Of a DNA stretch of 38,232 nt, positions 19,217 through 27,207 are shown piece after piece. The position numbers were made by a program, and so were the translations under genes. How positions within the stretch are numbered: position 1 is the first letter of the stretch; each line of letters begins with the position of its first letter. Below the pieces are notes generated by a model, which was not told where the DNA came from, searched no databases, and was given only the letters and a program-made list of their open reading frames with translations. The stretch covers positions 1-38,232 of the forward strand of contig JBAZEH010000013.1 of NCBI GenBank assembly GCA_041653955.1. Reading direction: 5' to 3'. The DNA is from UBA1562 sp041653955 (lineage in GTDB: Bacteria; Omnitrophota; Gorgyraeia; Gygaellales; Profunditerraquicolaceae).

Positions 19217-19245
19217 ATTTTAACAGAGATTAAACTCATTGTCAA
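19217..19245 (-). promoter_or_regulatory. Promoter of the mreB operon
   Basis: The minus strand has a perfect -35 TTGACA (19240-19245), a 17-bp spacer and -10 TAAAAT (19217-19222), 29 bp before the mreB ATG. This is a strong vegetative promoter and would drive mreB through rodA. It sits between aroA and mreB in a 75-bp gap. Confidence 0.82.
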
Positions 19246-19263
19246 ATAAAAATTTAAAGAAAT

Positions 19264-20589
19264 TCAGCGGATAAGCGCCTTTAGAAGGCTCAAGAAATCC
19301 GGGAAGGATTTATTTATACAGGAAATATCATCAATAAAGGTGGCCCCTTCTGCCGCCAGGGCCGCCACAATCATACTCATCGCGGTGCGATGGTCCCCAA
19401 AACTACTGACTTTCGCTCCCGTAAGGGGTGCCCCGCCTCTGATAAGGATCTTTTCCGAACCAGCGGAATTAACCACCTCTATATCAACGCCCATCTTCTT
19501 TAAATTACGCGTCATTGAGGTTATGCGGTCTGTCTCCTTTGCCCTTAATTCATCTACTCCTTTAAATACGCTTTTACCTTTAGCGAAAGACGCGGCCACC
19601 ATCAAAACAGGCAATTCGTCTATCAGGGAAGGGATCTCTTTTTTATTGATAACCGCCCCTTTCAGCTGGCTGCTCCTGACTGAAATATTGCCTATAGGCT
19701 CAAAACCCGCCATACCGCGGGATGATATCCTGATATCCGCCCCCATCCTTTTTAAAACGCCTATTATACCGGATCTCTCAGGATTCAGGCTTATATTCTT
19801 TATTAAGATGGATGAGCCCGGCAATATAGCTGTTAAAACTATCAGGAAACTGGCTGATGAGATATCTCCCGGTATAAGTATCCTGCCCGGAGACCTCAAT
19901 TCTCCTTTATTTTCTATAACTATAGAATGCCGGCCGGTTTTTATGCCTGCCTTGAATAACCGCAGCATGCGTTCTGTATGATCACGCGTTTTTAGCGGTT
20001 CTATAATACGGGTTTTACCATTAGCATAAAGGCCGGCTAACAATATGGCCGATTTAACCTGCGCGGAAGCAACAGGCAGCCTGTAAGTGATCGGTGCCAA
20101 GCATCCGCCCTTGATCGTAATAGGCGCGTACTCTTCCATTTTTGAACCGCACGGTCCAAGCCTTGATTTTATATCCGCCCCCATCTTTCTTAAGGGCGCG
20201 GTCACGCGCAACATCGGCCTGCGCGAAAGAGATTTTCCGGCAGTCAGGGTAGAAGAAAAATCCTGCCCGGCCAAGACTCCAAGGGTAAGCCGCAGAGTAG
20301 TGCCGGAATCACCGGTAAAAATATCCCCCTTCGGTTTCTTTAATCCGGATAAACCGCTACCAAAGACAATAACGGTCTTTGAAGGCCTGTCGGATATTAT
20401 CTTAACCCCCAATCTTCTGAAAACATTTATAGTATTCAGAGGGTCTTTACCGAATGAAAAATTACGGATAGTTGTTTTGCCGCGGCTTATAGCGCTGATG
20501 ATTATTGAACGCGAAGATATGGATTTGTCGCCTGGTAGGAGGATATTCCCTTTGACGCGTGAGCTGCCTTTTACCGCCAAAAACCTCAT
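19264..20589 (-). CDS. aroA: 3-phosphoshikimate 1-carboxyvinyltransferase (EPSP synthase)
   Basis: This 441-residue enzyme transfers enolpyruvate from PEP to shikimate 3-phosphate in aromatic amino acid synthesis. Visible family motifs are LPGDKSISSRS near the N-terminus, TGDSGTTLRL (the region after residue 90), PVASAQVKSAILLAG, DELPVLMVAA containing the catalytic Asp, RAKETDRI, and the C-terminal FGDHRTAMS. The length is normal. The ATG overlaps the stop of the coiled-coil gene (ATGA), so the two form one transcription unit driven from 21609-21636. No other shikimate gene is in the window. Confidence 0.95.
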   Translation of the reverse strand: MRFLAVKGSSRVKGNILLPGDKSISSRSIIISAISRGKTTIRNFSFGKDPLNTINVFRRLGVKIISDRPSKTVIVFGSGLSGLKKPKGDIFTGDSGTTLRLTLGVLAGQDFSSTLTAGKSLSRRPMLRVTAPLRKMGADIKSRLGPCGSKMEEYAPITIKGGCLAPITYRLPVASAQVKSAILLAGLYANGKTRIIEPLKTRDHTERMLRLFKAGIKTGRHSIVIENKGELRSPGRILIPGDISSASFLIVLTAILPGSSILIKNISLNPERSGIIGVLKRMGADIRISSRGMAGFEPIGNISVRSSQLKGAVINKKEIPSLIDELPVLMVAASFAKGKSVFKGVDELRAKETDRITSMTRNLKKMGVDIEVVNSAGSEKILIRGGAPLTGAKVSSFGDHRTAMSMIVAALAAEGATFIDDISCINKSFPDFLSLLKALIR

Positions 20590-21473
20590 TTATCCTTCTG
20601 CACGATCCTGTCTCCCTCTCTGACAGAATTCTTTATAGCTGGAGTCAGAAAATCAGCCGCAGACATAGAATCATGAGTTTTTGCCACCTTTATATCTCCC
20701 AGATATTTGTTGCCGCGGTAAATAGCAAAAATATCTCCGGGTTTTACGCCGTTCCTGCTGCCTAAATTGACGACTATGAAATCGTATTCTTTATTCACTA
20801 CCAACACCTTGCCTTCCGAAGAAGGCGTGGCAGCCTGCTCTTTGGGTTGTATCGGAGCCTGTTTTGAAGGCTGGGCTTTAGGCTGCCTTTTAGTGGTATC
20901 TGCAGGCGGCTCAACCTTTTTTGCCGCGCCCATATTGTCCTCGGAGGCAACTACTATAGTGCCCAGTTCAACTCCCTGTGGTTGGGCATTAGCCTGCGTT
21001 TGTTTAAGCTGGGCCTCCAGTTCTTTTATTCTCGCCTCCAGGACCACCCTCTTAGAGCCGATCTCTTTTAACTGCTCCACAACTTCTTTTGTATCGCTTT
21101 GTGCCTGCTGCAGGCTTTTCTCTAATTCAGCTCTCAATTCTTTCTGTTGATTCAATTCCTGGTTTAACCGCTGTAATCTCCCTAACGCTTCATCTTTTTC
21201 TTTAGCCTGCTTTTCCAAGGTATCGGTTAACTCGTAAACCTCGGACTGGGCATCTTTTAGATTAACTTCAAGCTGAGAGATCGTCTTAGTGTATTGTGCC
21301 AGCTTCGCTTCCGCTGCTTCCTGCTCCATCTTTAAGCCCTGCAACTGGTCCTGAAGCATGGAATTCTTAGCTTTCTCTTTCTGCAAAAGATAAAAACCCG
21401 AACCTGCCAAAGATAATGAAGCTACTATCAATAAGGCCATTACTATTAAAGGCATTTTGGCTTTATCAGGCAT
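20586..21473 (-). CDS. Membrane-anchored coiled-coil protein of unknown function
   Basis: I do not recognise this 295-residue protein. It has a short cytoplasmic start, one membrane helix (about 8-30), a long Glu/Gln/Lys-rich coiled coil (about 32-160), a Pro/Gln/Lys linker (about 165-222) and a compact C-terminal domain (about 223-292). The C-terminal domain contains VLVVNKEYDFIVVNLGSRNG and PGDIFAIYRGNKYLGDI and looks like a small beta barrel of the type found at the end of some envelope and flagellar proteins. The topology predicts an extracytoplasmic coiled coil. AAGGAGG at 21478-21484 lies 4 bases before the ATG. It is coupled to aroA by overlap. A structural envelope role is possible but inferred. 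Confidence 0.75.
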   Translation of the reverse strand: MPDKAKMPLIVMALLIVASLSLAGSGFYLLQKEKAKNSMLQDQLQGLKMEQEAAEAKLAQYTKTISQLEVNLKDAQSEVYELTDTLEKQAKEKDEALGRLQRLNQELNQQKELRAELEKSLQQAQSDTKEVVEQLKEIGSKRVVLEARIKELEAQLKQTQANAQPQGVELGTIVVASEDNMGAAKKVEPPADTTKRQPKAQPSKQAPIQPKEQAATPSSEGKVLVVNKEYDFIVVNLGSRNGVKPGDIFAIYRGNKYLGDIKVAKTHDSMSAADFLTPAIKNSVREGDRIVQKDK

Positions 21474-21490
21474 CCGACCTCCTTAAATGG

Positions 21491-21573
21491 GCGCACAACT
21501 TAGCGAATGAAAACCGAAACTAAGTTGTATGCGCGAATTTACACCCTACCTATTTAATGGTTATGTAAGGGTG
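21491..21573 (-). repeat. Diverged copy of the 93-bp repeat (unit 0)
   Basis: This segment shares the plan of the units at 21652-21966. It has an outer GCGC/GCGC stem (21491-21494 with 21531-21534) and a 9-bp ACAACTTAG/CTAAGTTGT stem (21495-21503 with 21520-21528). The loop is again 16 bases, with a 2-base bulge before the closing arm, and is followed by GAATTTACACC and a CACCCT/AGGGTG hairpin (21542-21547 with 21568-21573). Relative to the tandem units, two stem pairs are changed on both sides so that pairing is kept. Confidence 0.75.
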
Positions 21574-21608
21574 AAAAATATAATTTATATGATTATATTT
21601 GAGTTTTA

Positions 21609-21636
21609 ATTATATCACCTCCCATATAAAAATCAA
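21609..21636 (-). promoter_or_regulatory. Promoter of the coiled-coil protein / aroA unit
   Basis: The minus strand has TTGATT (21631-21636), a 16-bp spacer and a perfect TATAAT (21609-21614). Transcription would start near 21602, giving a leader of about 130 nt that contains repeat unit 0. Confidence 0.62.
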
Positions 21637-21651
21637 GGTTTATTTTAATGA

Positions 21652-21966
21652 GCCCACAACTTACGAACACGATAGTGTGAGTAAGTTGTACGGGCGAATT
21701 AACACCAAACCTTATTAACAAATATAAAGGGTGTCAGGTTCAATGCCCACAACTTACGAACACGATAGTGTGAGTAAGTTGTACGGGCGAATTAACACCA
21801 AACCTTATTAACAAATATAAAGGGTGTCAGGTTCAATGCCCACAACTTACGAACACGATAGTGTGAGTAAGTTGTACGGGCGAATTAACACCAAACCTTA
21901 TTAACAAATATAAAGGGTGTCAGGTTCAATGCCCACAACTTACGAACACGATAGTGTGAGTAAGTT
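21652..21966. repeat. 93-bp tandem direct repeat, 3 full copies plus 36 bp
   Basis: The units are 21652-21744, 21745-21837, 21838-21930 and a partial 21931-21966, identical as far as I can read. Each unit holds a hairpin with arms of 13 and 15 bases (GCCC + ACAACTTAC against GTAAGTTGT + AC + GGGC, loop 16). A second, weaker ACACC/GGTGT hairpin follows, and the unit ends GTCAGGTTCAAT. The partial unit ends within the rluD stop codon. There are no unique spacers, so it is not a CRISPR array. The plan resembles REP-type palindromic elements. Confidence 0.93.
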
Positions 21967-22873
21967 ATTGCGCTAATTCTGGAGGGACCTTAGAGGAAAA
22001 CTCCACAAAATCTCCGGTGCGCGGATGCAGAAAACCTATATATTTGGCGTGCAACGCGAGGCGGCTGAATTCATTATTCTTGCCGTATTTAGCATCCCCT
22101 AATACTGGATGCCCCAAAAAAGACAGGTGGACCCTGATCTGATGCGTCCTGCCAGTAAACAGCTCCAGTTCAATAACGCTGAAATCATCCGTACGCTTAA
22201 GAGTACGATAATAGGTTTTCGCATACCTGGCGTTCTTTCCGAATCCGGCAGCCATATTCTTTCTTTTATACGGGTGCCTTCCTATGGGTATCTCAATGAC
22301 ATTCTCGTCAAGTTCCATTCTCCCTTTCACCAGGGCGATATATTTGCGTTTTATAGTATGCGCGGCAAACTGTTTTGCCAGGGAAAGATGAGCGGAATTA
22401 TTCTTGGCAATAACCAGAAGTCCGGATGCATCCTTATCCAGCCTGTGCACGATACCTGGCCTGGCGGGGTTGATATCGGATAATTTCTTAAAGCGATGCA
22501 GCAGGGCATTGACCAGCGTATGCTCGTAATTTCCCGGAGCCGGGTGCACGACAATACCGCAAGGCTTGTTTATTACGGCTAAGTCATCATCCTCATAGGC
22601 TACATCCAGCGATATATCTTCCGCCTTTAGTTCTCCGATGACCTTATCCTCGACTAAAACCTTACACTCATTGCCTTTCTTTATTTTTAAATGCGGTTTT
22701 ACCGCGCCCTTCGCTATGCCTATGCCCGATACCTCAACCTTCCCCTGCGAAATAAGTTTCTGTATAAAGGTGCGCGAGAAGCCGGGGTCCTCTTTTTTAA
22801 AAGACTCCAGCAGAAAAATGTCCAGCCTCATATTCTGGTCTTCTTCTTCAGCCCTGAACAGGTATTCCCGCAT
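21965..22873 (-). CDS. rluD: RluD/RluA-family 23S rRNA pseudouridine synthase
   Basis: The 302-residue enzyme isomerises uridines in large-subunit rRNA. An S4 RNA-binding domain (about 15-75) precedes the catalytic domain. That domain has the family signature IVHRLDKDASGLL, with catalytic D146, and the later GRTHQIRVHL motif. RluD specificity (helix 69) is suggested by the S4 domain and the linkage to lspA, but RluA or RluC types cannot be excluded. The start lies one base after the lgt stop. The stop codon TAA overlaps the first bases of the repeat array, so the gene ends exactly where the repeats begin. Confidence 0.92.
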   Translation of the reverse strand: MREYLFRAEEEDQNMRLDIFLLESFKKEDPGFSRTFIQKLISQGKVEVSGIGIAKGAVKPHLKIKKGNECKVLVEDKVIGELKAEDISLDVAYEDDDLAVINKPCGIVVHPAPGNYEHTLVNALLHRFKKLSDINPARPGIVHRLDKDASGLLVIAKNNSAHLSLAKQFAAHTIKRKYIALVKGRMELDENVIEIPIGRHPYKRKNMAAGFGKNARYAKTYYRTLKRTDDFSVIELELFTGRTHQIRVHLSFLGHPVLGDAKYGKNNEFSRLALHAKYIGFLHPRTGDFVEFSSKVPPELAQ

Positions 22874-22874
22874 A

Positions 22875-23606
22875 TTATTTACCCGGCCTTCTCATAGATA
22901 TCAGTTTATAGCCCGCCGACAAAAATATCGCTATGCTTATAAGCTGGAACAAGGTGAGGCCAAAGATGATTATTTGATTATCCGCGCGTAAGAATTCTAT
23001 AAAGAACCTCTGCGCGGAATAAAGGACAAGGTAGGTAAAAAATACCGCCCCCCGGCTGTGCGGCCTCTCCTGAAGCCGCCTCAAGATAATAAAAATTAAT
23101 AGCAAAGCAAGCGAAGAGTATATTTGTGTCGGGATCAGGACCGAATCGTAAATATTAAAATATATCCCAAACCTGGATACCTTTCCATAACAACACCCGT
23201 TCAGCAGGCAGCCGACCCTTCCTATCGCCTGGCCCAGCGCCACAAAAGGAACAATCAGGTCAAGAATACCATATATAGACAGCTTTTTCTTTTTTAAAAA
23301 TATGACCCCGCAAAGTGCCCCGATTATCAACCCCCCGTACCAGGATAGGCCTCCGCGCTGAAGCATGAAGATCTCAAGCGGATTTTTCAGGTAATATGGG
23401 GCATTCTCGGCAACATACAAAATACGCGCCCCGGCCACCCCGCAGATAAAAGCGATAAAAGAAAGGTTGAATATGCTCTCGGGGTCAAACCCCTTCCTCT
23501 TTGCCTGTTGAACGGCTAAGGCAGAGCTTATAAGGAAAGCCGCTGCCATAAGAAGGCCGTAAGAATAAATAGTAATGGGACCGATTTTACAGATTTCAGG
23601 ATACAT
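22875..23606 (-). CDS. lgt: Prolipoprotein diacylglyceryl transferase
   Basis: This 243-residue membrane enzyme transfers diacylglycerol from phosphatidylglycerol to the lipobox cysteine of prolipoproteins. About seven membrane segments are seen. Conserved pieces are YGLLMAAAFL near the N-terminus, RGGLSWYGGLIIG, and AIGRVGCLLNGCCYGK, a cysteine-containing version of the Lgt signature that also occurs in other phyla; its Arg and last Gly are kept. It is four bases after lspA, so the two consecutive steps of lipoprotein maturation are encoded together. Confidence 0.94.
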   Translation of the reverse strand: MYPEICKIGPITIYSYGLLMAAAFLISSALAVQQAKRKGFDPESIFNLSFIAFICGVAGARILYVAENAPYYLKNPLEIFMLQRGGLSWYGGLIIGALCGVIFLKKKKLSIYGILDLIVPFVALGQAIGRVGCLLNGCCYGKVSRFGIYFNIYDSVLIPTQIYSSLALLLIFIILRRLQERPHSRGAVFFTYLVLYSAQRFFIEFLRADNQIIIFGLTLFQLISIAIFLSAGYKLISMRRPGK

Positions 23607-23610
23607 ATCT

Positions 23611-24045
23611 TTAATCCTTATGCCTTAATATAGACCAGCCGAGTATTACCGCCCCTATCGTTACCGCGCTGTCCGCCAGATTGAATACGGGCCAAATACG
23701 AAAATCAAGAAAATCTATCACGTAGCCGAAACGCAGGCGGTCGATCATATTGCCTAATGCCCCGGATAAAATAAGCGCCAAAGAAATATTATAAAGAAAA
23801 GGTTTCTTGTATTGGCCGTTACGCAACGCGAGGAATATCAGGAATACGGCAAAAACGGATATGATTATGAACAGTAAAAGCTGCCCTTTAAGCATGCCGA
23901 AAGCCGCGCCGCTGTTATGCACCAGGGTGATATGGAACACGCCTTTTATCAAAGGCACGGACTGGTTCAATGATAACTTGCTGCTGATGATTGTTTTGGC
24001 GAGCTGGTCTGCTAAAAGGATGGAAAGCGTAATGATGAATATCAT
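23611..24045 (-). CDS. lspA: Lipoprotein signal peptidase (signal peptidase II)
   Basis: This aspartic membrane peptidase removes the signal peptide of diacylglyceryl-prolipoproteins. It has four membrane segments, VHNSGAAFGM, GALGNMIDRLRFGYVIDFLDF with the first catalytic Asp, and FNLADSAVTIG with the second. I start it at the ATG at 24045, giving 144 residues that begin directly with the first membrane helix and 13 bp of space after the dksA-like gene. An ATG at 24135 would add 30 basic residues encoded inside the dksA-like gene. The ribosome binding site is weak for either. Confidence 0.93.
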   Translation of the reverse strand: MIFIITLSILLADQLAKTIISSKLSLNQSVPLIKGVFHITLVHNSGAAFGMLKGQLLLFIIISVFAVFLIFLALRNGQYKKPFLYNISLALILSGALGNMIDRLRFGYVIDFLDFRIWPVFNLADSAVTIGAVILGWSILRHKD

Positions 24046-24058
24046 CAGGGGGTTACGC

Positions 24059-24430
24059 TTATTTCTTTTCTTTCTTCTCTTGGCACTTAACGCAGAGTTT
24101 AGCGAATGGAACGGCCTTAAGCCTGTTCTTGGCAATCAGGGATTTACATTCTTCGCATATGCCAAAGCCGCCTTCTTCTATCCTCTTTAAGGCATCATCA
24201 AGTTCATACAGGGACTGCCTTTCGTTGGAAGCAAGGCCCAGGGAGAATTCTCTGTCATAGGTATCGGAGGCGACATCCGCCATATGGTAGGTATATCCCG
24301 ATATATCCCCTGACGCTTCCTTCTGCGATTTTCTCAGCGTGTCTTCTGATATGCGTTTTATCTCATCAAGGACGCCTTCCTTGATCTTATTTATCAATTT
24401 CTTATAATATTCAAGTTCCTTTTTATTCAT
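24059..24430 (-). CDS. DksA/TraR-type zinc-finger protein
   Basis: This small protein has a helical N-terminal part and a C-terminal four-cysteine zinc finger (CEEC ... CVKC) in the arrangement of DksA/TraR proteins, which enter the RNA polymerase secondary channel and modulate initiation, including at rRNA promoters. I prefer the ATG at 24430 (123 residues), 8 bp after the ileS stop and preceded by purine-rich GAGAAAGAAA. The upstream ATG at 24484 would overlap ileS by 46 bp and add 18 residues. It is placed between ileS and lspA. Orthology to E. coli DksA itself is not claimed. Confidence 0.88.
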   Translation of the reverse strand: MNKKELEYYKKLINKIKEGVLDEIKRISEDTLRKSQKEASGDISGYTYHMADVASDTYDREFSLGLASNERQSLYELDDALKRIEEGGFGICEECKSLIAKNRLKAVPFAKLCVKCQEKKEKK

Positions 24431-24438
24431 TTTCTTTC

Positions 24439-27207
24439 TCAACTTTTCTGCTCCTCTCCGATAACCGTCACGCACCTCTTGCAAAGCGCGGGATGGGTAT
24501 TAGATCCGCCCACAGAGAAATCATAATTCCAGCAGCGCATACATTTGGCCCCGTCAGCCTTAAGCGCCGATATCGCGATATCGCAGGGATCGGATGACTT
24601 CTCCACTAAAACCTGCGAAACCTTGAAAATCTCACAGAGCTGGAACCTTATGCTTTCTAAAAATGTATAACGTTTGGGGTTGTTTGTCAATATATTTATT
24701 TTCGCATCAAAGGAACTGCCGATCACCCCTTCATTGCGCTTCTCTTCCAGCAGTTTTGCGATATCAGGTATCATCCGCATAACAGAAAGGAATTCTTCCG
24801 GAAGACCATCGCGCAAGCCGGGGTTTTCCCCTGGCCATGATAAAAAATGAACGCTAGCGGCCGCCCTGCATTTACTTTCTTTGGGCATCTGGCGCCATAT
24901 ATCCTCCGCCGTAAATACCAGTATCGGGGCCATCATCCTTACCAGGATATTCAGCACCTCATATATTACCGTCTGGGCGGAACGCCTCTCTACGGAATCT
25001 TTGGCGCACGTATAAAGGCGCCCTTTAACCATATCCATATAGTACATGGATAAAGACTCATTGCAAAGGTCATATATGGATTTATACGCCTTATGGAACT
25101 GAAAAGTCTCGTAACCGTTATTCACGTCTTTTAACGCCGCCTCCGTAACATACAATGCCCATTTATCTATAAGGCGAAGCTTATCATATGCTACTTTATC
25201 GGTATCGGGGTTAAAATCATACAGGTTGCTTAACGCGAAACGGGCGGTATTCCTGATCTTGCGATACGCCTCCGAGAGCCTTGAGAGTATCTCTGAAGAA
25301 ACGCGTATATCCTCATCGTAATCGCTTGAAGCGACCCAAAGCCGCAAAATATCCGCCCCATAATCCTTGATTATCGCCTGGGGAGAGATGACATTACCGA
25401 GGGATTTAGACATCTTTCTGCCTAATCCATCGACCACGAAACCATGGGTCAGCACGCTTTTAAAAGGCGGCTTCCCGTCTATGCACATGGAAGGTATCAA
25501 CGAGGATTGAAACCACCCCCTGTGCTGATCAGAGCCTTCAAGGTATAAAGCGCACGGAAACTCAAGCTCTTTCCTTTTCTTAAGCACTACCTGGTGGCTT
25601 ACCCCGGAATCAAACCAGACATCCAGGATATCCTCGCAGCGGATGAATCTATCGCCTTTACATTTAGGGCAGACAAAACCCTCCGGAATAAAAGCCTTCA
25701 CATCCTCCTTGAACCAGATATCGCTTCCGGAATCAACGATCCTATTCGCCACATTCTCAATGATAGCAGGGTCCAATATTACCTCATCACAATCAGAACA
25801 GCGCACCGCGGGGATAGGCACCCCCCAGTATCTCTGGCGCGACAGGCACCAATCCGGCCTCTGCTGGACCATTGACTTGATCCTTTCTTCTCCCGAAGCC
25901 GGGACCCACGCAATATCCTCCTCTATAGCCTTAACCAGCTTATCGCGCAGCCCCTCGTGGCCTATATTTATGAACCACTGCTTTGTAGCGCGGAATATGA
26001 CCGGGTTTTTGCAGCGCCAGCAATGCGGATAAGAGTGTTGTATTTTTGCCTCAAGCAAAAGAGCTCCCTCATTACGCAACTTTTCTATGATAACACTGTT
26101 CGCGTCAAAAACATTCATCCCTTTGAATTCACCCGCGGTAGCATCAAACTTACCTTTGCTATCCACGGGCATAATAATATCCAGTTTATGCCTGATACCG
26201 GTCAGATAATCGTCATTGCCATGTCCGGGAGCGGTATGCACAAGGCCGGCCCCTTCTTCCCTGGACACATAATCTGCCAAGACCACGCGCCCCTTCCTTA
26301 AACCAAAAGGATGCGTGTAGGTAAGGCCTTCAAGATCAGCCCCCCTGGCCTCTTTTATCAGTTCATATTTATCCACGCCTATCTGCGGCAATACCGCCGG
26401 CAGCAGATCCTTAGATAAAATCAGGCTCCCTTTATCCGTCTTAATATAAGAATACACAAGATCAGGATGCGCCGCTACCGCGACATTAGCTAACAGCGTC
26501 CAGGGGGTAGTCGTCCAGATAACGAGGTAGTTGGCATCCCCCGGGTAATCCTTATTTTCATCCAGCTTGAATTTTACGTATACTGAAGGAGAAGTATGCT
26601 CATTATATTCTACCTCTGCCTCGGCAAGCGCGGTCTCGCATTTAAAACACCAGTTCACCGGTTTCAGCCCGCGATACACATAACCCTTCCTGACCATCTC
26701 TCCTAACGACCTGACAATACCCTCCTCATAATCAGGGGTTAATGTCAAATACGGCCTCTCCCAGTCTCCGAAGATACCGAGGCGCATGAACTGCTCTTTC
26801 TGTATAGCTACATACTTCAGCGCGTAATCATATGCCTTCTTCCTGAACTCAACCTGCCCTATCTGGTATTTATTTATCTTTAGTTCTTTAAAAAGCTGGT
26901 GCTCAACGGGAAGACCATGGCAATCCCACCCAGGGACATAGGCAGAATCATACCCCTGCATCGTCTTGTATTTTATTATAATATCCTTCAACGTCTTATT
27001 TAAGGCGTGCCCTAAGTGAATATCTCCGTTGGCATACGGGGGGCCGTCATGAAGTATATACTTTGGGCTGCCTTCGCGTTCCTTCCTGATAAGCGAATAT
27101 ATATCCGCGTCCGACCACTCCTTAAGGAATACCGGTTCCCTCCTGGGCAGGTCCGCCTTCATAGAGAACTTGGTCTTGGGCAGGTTTAACGTATCTTTAT
27201 ATTCCAT
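24439..27207 (-). CDS. ileS: Isoleucyl-tRNA synthetase
   Basis: This 922-residue class I synthetase charges tRNA-Ile. It has the HIGH-type motif HLGH (residues 64-67, within DGPPYANGDIHLGH), a large editing domain insert (about 190-390, with TTPWTLLANVAVA), the GRKMSKSLGN signature, and a C-terminal zinc-finger region (CMRCW ... CKRC) as in the bacterial type. The length is standard. It begins in the stop codon of mtnP (TAATG). No T-box leader is possible because the upstream gene overlaps. Confidence 0.97.
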   Translation of the reverse strand: MEYKDTLNLPKTKFSMKADLPRREPVFLKEWSDADIYSLIRKEREGSPKYILHDGPPYANGDIHLGHALNKTLKDIIIKYKTMQGYDSAYVPGWDCHGLPVEHQLFKELKINKYQIGQVEFRKKAYDYALKYVAIQKEQFMRLGIFGDWERPYLTLTPDYEEGIVRSLGEMVRKGYVYRGLKPVNWCFKCETALAEAEVEYNEHTSPSVYVKFKLDENKDYPGDANYLVIWTTTPWTLLANVAVAAHPDLVYSYIKTDKGSLILSKDLLPAVLPQIGVDKYELIKEARGADLEGLTYTHPFGLRKGRVVLADYVSREEGAGLVHTAPGHGNDDYLTGIRHKLDIIMPVDSKGKFDATAGEFKGMNVFDANSVIIEKLRNEGALLLEAKIQHSYPHCWRCKNPVIFRATKQWFINIGHEGLRDKLVKAIEEDIAWVPASGEERIKSMVQQRPDWCLSRQRYWGVPIPAVRCSDCDEVILDPAIIENVANRIVDSGSDIWFKEDVKAFIPEGFVCPKCKGDRFIRCEDILDVWFDSGVSHQVVLKKRKELEFPCALYLEGSDQHRGWFQSSLIPSMCIDGKPPFKSVLTHGFVVDGLGRKMSKSLGNVISPQAIIKDYGADILRLWVASSDYDEDIRVSSEILSRLSEAYRKIRNTARFALSNLYDFNPDTDKVAYDKLRLIDKWALYVTEAALKDVNNGYETFQFHKAYKSIYDLCNESLSMYYMDMVKGRLYTCAKDSVERRSAQTVIYEVLNILVRMMAPILVFTAEDIWRQMPKESKCRAAASVHFLSWPGENPGLRDGLPEEFLSVMRMIPDIAKLLEEKRNEGVIGSSFDAKINILTNNPKRYTFLESIRFQLCEIFKVSQVLVEKSSDPCDIAISALKADGAKCMRCWNYDFSVGGSNTHPALCKRCVTVIGEEQKS

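Larger units (their letters stand above)
21474..21964 (-). other. Intergenic region with tandem repeat and promoter
   Basis: This gap of about 490 bases lies between rluD and the coiled-coil gene. Nearest rluD are three complete 93-bp tandem repeats and a partial fourth (21652-21966). Then comes an A/T-rich segment with a promoter (21609-21636), and then a diverged copy of the repeat (about 21491-21573), which would be in the leader of the coiled-coil gene. No protein gene is supported. No classical terminator with a T-tract was seen for rluD. Confidence 0.8.

Noticed and set aside
21742..21812. A 22-codon plus-strand frame recurring in the 93-bp repeat (93 is divisible by 3)
   Set aside because: The first unit lacks the ATG, no ribosome binding site precedes it, and the diverged copy preserves stem pairing rather than the frame.
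21652..21966. CRISPR-like array
   Set aside because: The units are directly adjacent with no unique spacers, are too long and have no cas genes nearby.
24046..24135. Longer lspA start at 24135
   Set aside because: It would add 30 basic residues encoded inside the dksA-like gene and ahead of the first membrane helix; the internal ATG gives a normal N-terminus.
24431..24484. Longer start for the dksA-like gene at 24484
   Set aside because: It overlaps ileS by 46 bp; the ATG 8 bp after the ileS stop fits the usual family start better.
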